From Xylophilus sp. Leaf220 (lineage in GTDB: Bacteria; Pseudomonadota; Gammaproteobacteria; Burkholderiales; Burkholderiaceae_C): DNA of 64,000 nt. The notes beneath the pieces were generated by a model, which had not been told where the DNA came from, ran no database searches, and was given only the letters and a program-made list of their open reading frames with translations. This document shows positions 56,903-64,000 of this stretch, in pieces. The stretch lies in contig NZ_LMKO01000001.1 of NCBI RefSeq assembly GCF_001421705.1, positions 610,170 through 674,169 of the forward strand, written 5' to 3'. The translations under genes and the position numbers were made by a program. How positions within the stretch are numbered: position 1 is the first letter of the stretch; each line of letters starts with the position of its first letter.

Positions 56903-56997
56903 CCGCGGAACCGGCTCTGCCGGGCCGCCGGTATCGCCCCCTGCAAGGGGGTTGGCGAAGCGACACGCAGTGCGCGCAGACTGGGGGTGTGCGTCAT
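56903..56997 (-). repeat. Operon-junction repeat, copy B (between livG2 and livF2)
   Basis: Minus strand is similar to 7921-8008. ATGACGCACACCCCCAG follows directly on the livG2 stop TAG. The frame from ATG 56997 stays open for 48 codons and ends at 56851, with one base before the livF2 ATG. So again one open frame spans the whole junction. Relative to copy A the reading frame shifts after about ten codons, which argues against a conserved peptide. Confidence 0.65.
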
Positions 56998-57768
<771 letters not shown>

Positions 57769-57790
57769 GCTGTTGTGAAACCTTCGGCGC

Positions 57791-58990
57791 TCAGGAATTG
57801 ATCGACATCGGGCGCGACGCGTCGCCCGGCAGCGCATCGGCCGGCGAATGCACGCCGGGATGCACATGGCCCGGGCCTTCGGGCGCGGGGGCGTCGCGCA
57901 GCACCTTGCCGCGGTCGGGCGCGGGCCAGAGGCCACGGGGGCGCAGCAGCATGACGACGATCATCGCGAGCGCGATCAGCAGCTGGCGCAGGATCGAGGC
58001 ATCCAGCCGGCCGTCGGTCATCTGCTGCAGCGGGCCGGCGACGTAGCGCAGCACCTCGGGCAGGGCCGACAGCAGCACCGCGCCCAGGATCACGCCTGGC
58101 AGGTGGCCGATGCCGCCCAGCACCACCATCGCGACGATCATCACCGACTCCATCAGGCTGAAGGATTCGGGCGACACGAAGCCCTGGAACGCGCCGAACA
58201 TCGCGCCCGACACGCCGCCGAAGCTCGCGCCCATGCCGAAGGCCAGCAGCTTCAGGTTGCGGGTGTTGATGCCCATCGCCTTGGCGGCGATCTCGTCCTC
58301 GCGGATCGCCATCCAGGCGCGGCCGATGCGCGAATCCGCCAGGCGCGAGCAGATGACCACGCTGATCACCACCAGCGCCAGGAACAGGTAGTAGTAGAGG
58401 GTGACCGAGGAGATGTCGTAGTCGCCGATCGTCAGCCGCTTGCCCAGGTCGAGCCCGAAGAACTTCACCGAGTCGATCTGGCCGATGCCCTTGGGGCCGT
58501 TGGTCAGGTTGATCGGATGGTCGAGGTTGTTCAGGAAGATGCGCACGATCTCGCCGAAGCCGAGGGTGACGATCGCCAGGTAGTCGCCGCGCAGCTTGAG
58601 GGTGGGCGCGCCCAGCAGCGCACCCGCCACCGCCGCCACCACCGCCGCGAGCGGGATGATGAACCACAGCGACACATGCAGCCCGTTGGGGAACATCGCC
58701 TGGAAGGCGGGGAACGCCTCGGACAGGTGCGGCGAGGCCATCAGGCCGAACAGGTAGGCGCCGACGGCGTAGAAGGCGACGTAGCCCAGGTCGAGCAGGC
58801 CGGCGTAGCCGACCACGATGTTCAGGCCCAGGGCCAGCAGCACGTAGAGCAGGGCCAGGTCGGCGATGCGGACCCAGGCGTTGCCGAAGTACTGCAGGAT
58901 GTGCGGCAGGATCAGCAGGGCCACGGCGGCCAGCACATAGCCGATCACCGGGAATTTCTTGTCGCCGCGCGCGGTGGTGGTAGTGGTCAT
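57791..58990 (-). CDS. livM: Branched-chain amino acid ABC transporter permease LivM (second locus)
   Basis: 399 residues from ATG 58990 (MTTTTTARGDKKFPVIGYVL). About nine to ten helices with LALGLNIVVGYAGLLDLGYVAFYAVGAYLFG, LRGDYLAIVTLGFGEIVRIFLNN and the NBD-contact loop SRIGRAWMAIREDEIAAKAMGIN. A hydrophilic tail of about 40 residues (DRGKVLRDAPAPEGPGHVHPG) is longer than in most homologs. Confidence 0.93.
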   Translation of the reverse strand: MTTTTTARGDKKFPVIGYVLAAVALLILPHILQYFGNAWVRIADLALLYVLLALGLNIVVGYAGLLDLGYVAFYAVGAYLFGLMASPHLSEAFPAFQAMFPNGLHVSLWFIIPLAAVVAAVAGALLGAPTLKLRGDYLAIVTLGFGEIVRIFLNNLDHPINLTNGPKGIGQIDSVKFFGLDLGKRLTIGDYDISSVTLYYYLFLALVVISVVICSRLADSRIGRAWMAIREDEIAAKAMGINTRNLKLLAFGMGASFGGVSGAMFGAFQGFVSPESFSLMESVMIVAMVVLGGIGHLPGVILGAVLLSALPEVLRYVAGPLQQMTDGRLDASILRQLLIALAMIVVMLLRPRGLWPAPDRGKVLRDAPAPEGPGHVHPGVHSPADALPGDASRPMSINS

Positions 58991-59003
58991 GGTGGGGCTC
59001 CGG

Positions 59004-59933
59004 TCAGGCACGGTCTGCCACACGCTCGCCCAGCAGGCCGGACGGCCGCAGGGTCAAGATGATGATCAGGACGACGAAGGCGAAGATGTCGCTGTACTGG
59101 CTGCCCAGCAGGCCGCCGGTCAGCGGGCCGATGTAGCCCGAGCCGATCGATTCGATCAGGCCCAGCAGGATGCCGCCGAGCACCGCGCCGCCCAGGTTGC
59201 CGATGCCGCCGAACACCGCCGCGGTGAAGGCCTTCAGGCCGGGCAGGAAGCCCATCGTGTGCTGCGCGGTGCCGTAGTTGGCGGCATACATCACGCCGGC
59301 GATCGCGGCCAGCACCGCGCCGATGATGAAGGTGGCGGAGATCACCATGTCGGGTTTCACGCCCATCAGCGCGGCGACGCGCGGGTTCTCGGCCGTGGCC
59401 CGCATCGCGCGGCCCAGGCGGGTGAAGTTGACGAGCCAGGTCAGCACCGCCAGCGAGATGGCCGTCAGGCCCAGGATCAGCACCTGCGTCGGTGTGATCA
59501 CCGCGCCGCCGATGTCGATCGGCGTGGTGGGCAGCAGCGTCGGATAGACCTTGTAGTTGGGCTTCCAGATGATCATCGCCAGCGTCTGCAGCAGGATCGA
59601 CATGCCGATGGCGGTGATCAGGGGAGCCAGCTTGGGCGCGTTGCGCAGCGGCCGGTAGGCCACTTTCTCGATCGTGAAATTGAGCGCCGCGGCGACGATG
59701 CACGCGATGACGAGGGCGATGAGCAATACCAGCCAGCCGGGCGCCGAGGGCATCGACTCCTGCATGAGGCCGATGATGGTCCAGCTGGTGAGCGCCCCCA
59801 CCATGAGCACTTCGCCATGCGCGAAGTTGATGAGGTTGATGATGCCGTACACCATGGTGTAGCCCAAGGCCACCAAAGCGTACATGCTGCCGAGGACCAG
59901 ACCGTTGATGATCTGCTGCAGCAAAATTTCCAT
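59004..59933 (-). CDS. livH: Branched-chain amino acid ABC transporter permease LivH (second locus)
   Basis: 309 residues from ATG 59933 (MEILLQQIINGLVLGSMYALVALGYTMVYGIINLINFAHGE, the LivH signature). FTRLGRAMRATAENPRVAALMGV is the NBD-contact loop. First gene of livHMGF; 13 bp before livM. No binding-protein gene in this operon, so it probably shares one encoded elsewhere. Confidence 0.94.
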   Translation of the reverse strand: MEILLQQIINGLVLGSMYALVALGYTMVYGIINLINFAHGEVLMVGALTSWTIIGLMQESMPSAPGWLVLLIALVIACIVAAALNFTIEKVAYRPLRNAPKLAPLITAIGMSILLQTLAMIIWKPNYKVYPTLLPTTPIDIGGAVITPTQVLILGLTAISLAVLTWLVNFTRLGRAMRATAENPRVAALMGVKPDMVISATFIIGAVLAAIAGVMYAANYGTAQHTMGFLPGLKAFTAAVFGGIGNLGGAVLGGILLGLIESIGSGYIGPLTGGLLGSQYSDIFAFVVLIIILTLRPSGLLGERVADRA

Positions 59934-60014
59934 AGAGAGCGTCTTTCGTTTGTGGCGTGTCCCGCGGTAGCAGGGCGTCGAGCCATTCCGGTGTGTGGCC
60001 TGTGGAAGGGCTAG

Positions 60015-60052
60015 CAAAAAACCCGCCAGGCAGATGCGTCACGGCGGGTTTG
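60015..60052 (-). terminator. Rho-independent terminator after rarA
   Basis: Minus strand AAACCCGCC pairs with GGCGGGTTT around a 15-nt loop, followed by a T-run. It lies 42 bp behind the rarA stop and before the livH2 start, closing the ftsK-lolA-rarA unit. Confidence 0.88.
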
Positions 60053-60093
60053 GGGACGGATTCTAGACAGGCCGGGTGCCCGCCACCGGACGG

Positions 60094-61452
60094 TTACGCC
60101 TGGGGTTTTCCCTCTACGTCCGGCGGCGCGGCCGCCTCCGGCTCGTGCCCGCCGACGGCGTTGCGCCGCTGCAGTTCGCGCATCTTCTCGCCGATCCGGA
60201 TCTCCAGGCCCCGCTCCACCGGCTGGTAGAAGCCGGGCGGCTCCATGCCATCGGGCAGGTAGCGCTCGCCCGCGGCGAAACCGTCGGCCTCGTCGTGGGC
60301 GTAGCGGTAGTTCTTACCGTAGTCGAGCTCTTTCATGAGCTTGGTGGGGGCATTGCGCAGGTGCATCGGCACGGGCCGGGTGCTGTCCTTCTTCACGAAG
60401 GCGCGGGCCGCGTTGTAGGCCTTGTAGACCGCGTTGGATTTGGGCGCGATGGCCAGGTACACCACGCACTGGGCCAGGGCCAGTTCGCCCTCGGGCGTGC
60501 CGAGGCGTTCGTAGACCTCGGCCGCGTCGAGCGCCAGCCGCAGCGCCCGCGGGTCGGCCAGGCCGATGTCCTCGCTGGCCATGCGCACCAGCCGGCGGGC
60601 CATGTAGCGCGGATCGGCACCGCCGTCGAGCATGCGCACGAACCAGTAGAGAGAGGCATCCGGGTCGCTGCCGCGCACCGACTTGTGCAGCGCGCTGATG
60701 GTGTCGTAGAACTGCTCGCCGCCCTTGTCGTAGCGGCGCATCCGCTCGCCGAGCACCCGCAGAAGCCAGGCGTCGTCGATCGTCTCGCGCTGCTCGCTGG
60801 CGGCGGCCACCGCCAGCGTCTCCAGCGTGTTGAGCAGCCGGCGCGCGTCGCCGTCGGCATAGGCGATCAGCCGGTCTTCCGCTTCTTTTTCGATAGCAGG
60901 AACCGCTTGTATCGCCTGGGCCTTGGCGACGATCTGCTGAAGATCCGCCTCGGTCAACGGCTGCAGCACATAGACCGCGGCCCGCGACAGCAGGGCCGAG
61001 TTGACCTCGAACGACGGGTTCTCGGTGGTCGCGCCGATGAAGGTGAACAGGCCCGATTCGACATGCGGCAGGAACGCGTCCTGCTGGCTCTTGTTGAAGC
61101 GGTGCACCTCGTCGACGAAGACGATGGTGCTCTGGGCCATCAGCCCGTCGCGCGCGGCCAGCGCCCTGTCGACTGCCTCGCGGATGTCCTTCACCCCCCC
61201 GAGCACCGCGCTGATGCTGATGAACTGCGCGTCGAACGCATCGGCCATCAGCCGGGCGATGGTGGTCTTGCCGACGCCCGGCGGGCCCCACAGGATGCAG
61301 GAATGCGGCCGGCCCGACTCGAACGCGATGCGCAGCGACATGCCCTCGCCCAGCAGGTGCTGCTGGCCAATGACCTCGCCGAGCGTGCGCGGCCGCAGCC
61401 GTTCGGCCAGGGGTTGGTGCGGGGTGGCCGGAGCGGCGGGCGTCTTGGCCAT
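60094..61452 (-). CDS. rarA: Replication-associated recombination protein A
   Basis: 452 residues from ATG 61452. AAA+ clamp-loader-like ATPase acting at stalled replication forks. RLRPRTLGEVIGQQHLLGEG, Walker A GPPGVGKTTIARL, Walker B IVFVDEVHRFNKSQQDAFLPHVE, sensor 1 GATTENPSFEVNSALLSR, and the C-terminal YDTISALHKSVRGSDPDASLYWFVRML tetramerisation part. Often paired with lolA and ftsK as here. Confidence 0.95.
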   Translation of the reverse strand: MAKTPAAPATPHQPLAERLRPRTLGEVIGQQHLLGEGMSLRIAFESGRPHSCILWGPPGVGKTTIARLMADAFDAQFISISAVLGGVKDIREAVDRALAARDGLMAQSTIVFVDEVHRFNKSQQDAFLPHVESGLFTFIGATTENPSFEVNSALLSRAAVYVLQPLTEADLQQIVAKAQAIQAVPAIEKEAEDRLIAYADGDARRLLNTLETLAVAAASEQRETIDDAWLLRVLGERMRRYDKGGEQFYDTISALHKSVRGSDPDASLYWFVRMLDGGADPRYMARRLVRMASEDIGLADPRALRLALDAAEVYERLGTPEGELALAQCVVYLAIAPKSNAVYKAYNAARAFVKKDSTRPVPMHLRNAPTKLMKELDYGKNYRYAHDEADGFAAGERYLPDGMEPPGFYQPVERGLEIRIGEKMRELQRRNAVGGHEPEAAAPPDVEGKPQA

Positions 61453-61516
61453 CGGGTACCTCTAAATGCAGTGCGGCAAGGGCGCGGGCCCGGCCCTGCC
61501 GCAGCCGACACGAACC

Positions 61517-62182
61517 TTATTGGCGGATCACGTCTGCGCCGGCGGGCGGTTTGAAATCGAAGGTGTCGGCCGGCAGGGCCGCGTTGGTCTGCACGTCGGA
61601 GAACTTCAGCACCGACCGCTGGCCGAAGCTGTCGACGATGTCGAGCGCCGCCAACTGCGCATCCTTGAGGCCGACGCGCACGCTCTGCAACTGCCCGTCG
61701 CGGCTCTTGGGCGTGGCCAGCACCCACTGCAGGCCGTCGCGCTCGGGCTCGGCCGCCAGGGTGAAATCCTTCTGCAGCGCCTGCAGGTTGGGTGCCGAGG
61801 CGATCAGCGCCGCCGGCGTGGAATCGAGCACCTTGGACTGCTCGCGGGCGGTGACCTGGTTCAGGTCCACGTCGTACATCCACAGCGTCTTGCCGTCTGC
61901 CACCAGCGTCTGGGCGAAGGGCTTCGCGTAGACGAACTTGAAGCGGCTAGGCCGCTGGAATTCGAAGGTGCCCGACGAGGTCTTGGTGCGCGCCGCCTGG
62001 CCTTCCTTGGCCGGCGCGGTGACGGTCTGGGTGAAGGCCGCCCGGCCGCTACGGGCGTCGCGCATGAAGCTTTCCAGGCCCGAGAGGCCGTCGGCCCAGG
62101 CGGCGCCCTGGCTGGCTGCTATCGAAAGTGCAGCAAGCATGGTACGACCCAGTGACTTGCGGCGGAAGAAGGAAATACGCAT
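61517..62182 (-). CDS. lolA: Outer-membrane lipoprotein carrier protein LolA
   Basis: 221 residues from ATG 62182 (MRISFFRRKSLGRTMLAALSIA) with a Sec signal peptide ending in AAWA. The in-frame ATG at 62215 overlaps the ftsK stop (ATGA), would add 11 residues and is a real alternative. LolA core: GTFEFQRPSRFKFVYAKPFAQTLVADGKTLWMYDVDLNQV, and LQSVRVGLKDAQLAALDIVDSFGQRSVLKFSDVQTN. Carries lipoproteins from LolCDE to LolB across the periplasm. Confidence 0.93.
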   Translation of the reverse strand: MRISFFRRKSLGRTMLAALSIAASQGAAWADGLSGLESFMRDARSGRAAFTQTVTAPAKEGQAARTKTSSGTFEFQRPSRFKFVYAKPFAQTLVADGKTLWMYDVDLNQVTAREQSKVLDSTPAALIASAPNLQALQKDFTLAAEPERDGLQWVLATPKSRDGQLQSVRVGLKDAQLAALDIVDSFGQRSVLKFSDVQTNAALPADTFDFKPPAGADVIRQ

Positions 62183-62211
62183 CGGAGAAAAACCCAGCTG
62201 GCCCTGCGGCC

Positions 62212-64000
62212 TCATTCGTCCCGCGAGGGGACCAGGATGTCGCGCTGGCCCGCACCGTTCATGCTGCTGACCAGACCCGCTTTTTCCATATCTTCGACCA
62301 GCCGCGCGGCGCGGTTGTAACCGATCTTCAGGTGGCGCTGCACCAGCGAAATGCTGGCCTTGCGGTTCTTGAGCACCACTTCGACCGCCTGGTCGTACAT
62401 CGGGTCCTTCTCTCCGCCGGCATCGCCTTCGCCGCCGGGGAAATCGGTGCTGTCGCCGTCGGCGACGCCGCCCTCCAGCACACCTTCGATGTAGTTGGGC
62501 TCGCCGCCCTGCTCTTTCAGGTAATTCACGACGCGATGCACTTCTTCATCGCTCACGAACGCGCCGTGCACACGGATCGGCAGGCCGGTGCCGCTGGCCA
62601 TGTACAGCATGTCGCCCATGCCGAGCAACGCTTCGGCGCCCATCTGGTCGAGGATGGTGCGGCTGTCGATCTTGCTGCTGACCTGGAACGCGATACGGGT
62701 CGGGATGTTGGCCTTGATCAGGCCGGTGATCACGTCCACGCTGGGCCGCTGCGTCGCCAGGATCAGGTGGATGCCGGCGGCGCGGGCCTTCTGGGCCAGG
62801 CGGGCGATCAACTCCTCGATCTTCTTGCCGACCACCATCATCAGGTCGGCCAGCTCGTCGATCACCACCACGATGTGCGGCAGCCGGTCGAGCGCCTCGG
62901 GGCTGTCGGGCGTCAGGCTGAACGGGTTGTAGATGAACTGTTCCCTGGCCCGGGCCTCGTCGATCTTGACGTTGTAGCCCGCCAGGTTGCGCACGCCCAG
63001 CTTGCTCATCAGCTTGTAGCGGCGCTCCATCTCGGCCACGCACCAGTTCAGGCCGTTGGCGGCATGCTTCATGTCGGTGACGACCGGCGCCAGCAGGTGC
63101 GGGATGCCTTCGTAGACCGACATTTCCAGCATCTTCGGGTCGATCATCAGCAGGCGCACATCGCGCGCCTCGGCCTTGTAGAGCAGCGACAGGATCATGG
63201 CGTTGATCCCCACCGACTTGCCCGAGCCGGTGGTGCCGGCCACCAGCACGTGCGGCATCTTGGCCAGGTCGGCCACGATCGGGTTGCCGACGATGTCCTT
63301 GCCGAGGCCCATGGTCAGCATCGACTTGGCCTCGTGGTAGACCTGCGAGCCCAGGATCTCGCTCAGCTTGATCGTCTGGCGCTTGGCGTTGGGCAACTCC
63401 AGCGCCATGAAGTTCTTGCCAGGAATCGTCTCGACCACCCGGATCGAGACCAGAGACAGCGAGCGCGCCAGGTCCTTGGCCAGGCCCACGATCTGCGAGC
63501 CCTTCACGCCGGTGGCGGGCTCGATCTCGTAGCGAGTGATGACCGGGCCGGGCAGCGCGGCCAGGACATGCACCTGCACGCCAAAGTCCTTCAACTTCTT
63601 CTCGATCAGCCGGCTGGTCATCTCCAGCGTTTCGGGCGAGACGGTTTCCTGCCGCGCCTGCGCGCCGTCGAGCAGGTCGACCTGCGGCAGCTTGCTGTCG
63701 GGCATCTCGTTGAAGAGCGGCTTCTGGCGTTCCTTGACCACCCGCTCGCTGCGCGGCACGTCGGCCATCGCCGGTTCCACCACCATGAAGGGCGGCGGGG
63801 GCGGCGCGGCCGGCCGCAGGGGGTGGTGGTCGATCTCGGCACGCTCCTCGATCACCACCTCTTCGCGCTCGCGGGCGGCGCGCTTACCGACCGCCTTGTC
63901 CTCGGCGATCTCGCGCTGCTCGCGCCGTGTCTCGAAGAACACGTACAGCCAGCCGCCGAGCCGCTCGGCCAGGTGCCCCCACGAGAACCGGAAGACCAGC
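62212..64000 (-). CDS. ftsK: DNA translocase FtsK (partial, N-terminus beyond window)
   Basis: The frame is open to the right edge (about 596 codons shown). The first residues seen ([25 protein letters not shown]) are the end of the membrane domain. A linker with Pro-rich segments follows, then the alpha and beta motor domains: Walker [15 protein letters not shown], Walker [15 protein letters not shown], and [40 protein letters not shown]. The C-terminal gamma domain ([34 protein letters not shown]) reads KOPS sites for dif resolution. Upstream genes are outside the window. Confidence 0.97.
   Translation of the reverse strand, partial: LVFRFSWGHLAERLGGWLYVFFETRREQREIAEDKAVGKRAAREREEVVIEERAEIDHHPLRPAAPPPPPFMVVEPAMADVPRSERVVKERQKPLFNEMPDSKLPQVDLLDGAQARQETVSPETLEMTSRLIEKKLKDFGVQVHVLAALPGPVITRYEIEPATGVKGSQIVGLAKDLARSLSLVSIRVVETIPGKNFMALELPNAKRQTIKLSEILGSQVYHEAKSMLTMGLGKDIVGNPIVADLAKMPHVLVAGTTGSGKSVGINAMILSLLYKAEARDVRLLMIDPKMLEMSVYEGIPHLLAPVVTDMKHAANGLNWCVAEMERRYKLMSKLGVRNLAGYNVKIDEARAREQFIYNPFSLTPDSPEALDRLPHIVVVIDELADLMMVVGKKIEELIARLAQKARAAGIHLILATQRPSVDVITGLIKANIPTRIAFQVSSKIDSRTILDQMGAEALLGMGDMLYMASGTGLPIRVHGAFVSDEEVHRVVNYLKEQGGEPNYIEGVLEGGVADGDSTDFPGGEGDAGGEKDPMYDQAVEVVLKNRKASISLVQRHLKIGYNRAARLVEDMEKAGLVSSMNGAGQRDILVPSRDE

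Noticed and set aside
60880-60915. Possible 54-bp repeat trace inside rarA (TTTTTCGATAGCAGG)
   Set aside because: Only the palindrome arm is recognisable and there is no GC hairpin; too weak to call.
62105-62130. Possible repeat trace inside the lolA signal peptide (GCTATCGAAAG)
   Set aside because: Single half-palindrome, no other parts of the element; may be chance.

Overview
The window is a 64-kb stretch of a high-GC chromosome. Gene content and order point to a betaproteobacterium of the order Burkholderiales, most likely family Comamonadaceae (Variovorax/Acidovorax/Xylophilus-like). The evidence is the rpsP-rimM-trmD-rplS-nudix-CobD-like-hisC block, the gmk-rpoZ-spoT-greB block, orn next to an M48 peptidase, Bug/TctC-type binding proteins, and dispersed intergenic repeats of a kind common in that family. 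Genus assignment is inference. I see no rRNA, prophage, insertion sequence or CRISPR array. Both ends cut a gene: tig at the left and ftsK at the right.

Layout. 1-6.1 kb: trigger factor, tRNA-Leu(UAG) and a two-gene RND efflux operon with a strong promoter overlapped by a palindromic operator. 6.1-9.4 kb: hpnC-hpnD-hpnE, which make squalene. 9.4-13.6 kb: a HAD hydrolase, ferrochelatase, a membrane GGDEF protein and an orphan TctC-type binding protein. 13.7-22.9 kb: a minus-strand operon of periplasmic binding protein, secreted PHB depolymerase, livG, livF, livH, livM and an alpha/beta hydrolase. It is preceded by a sigma-54 activator gene, two matching palindromes and a -24/-12 promoter, and reads as a regulated polymer-degradation and uptake system. 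22.9-30.4 kb: an HPF-like factor, MOSC protein, MscS-type channel, AI-2E-type permease and several small membrane or exported proteins. 30.6-36.3 kb: tripartite tricarboxylate transporter tctCBA facing its regulators tctDE. 36.3-41.1 kb: hslR, a lone receiver, gmk, rpoZ, spoT and greB. 41.2-48.9 kb: RNA helicase, orn, M48 peptidase, phhB, rsgA, TraB-like protein and hisC. 49-53.7 kb: CobD-like protein, CoA pyrophosphatase, the rplS-trmD-rimM-rpsP translation operon and a GNAT enzyme. 53.7-56 kb: TM2 protein and Pit phosphate transport with its DUF47 partner. 56-60 kb: a second branched-chain amino acid ABC transporter (livHMGF) without a binding protein. 60-64 kb: rarA, lolA and ftsK.

Three dispersed repeat families run through the window. 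One is about 54 bp (8 copies): a short palindrome, a GC-rich hairpin and a T-tract. It runs into gene ends and in two places supplies the ribosome binding site of the next gene. The second is about 110 bp (3 copies) and always lies directly behind a stop codon. The third is about 90 bp (2 copies) and sits at stop-start junctions inside operons, where each copy holds an open frame joining the two flanking genes.
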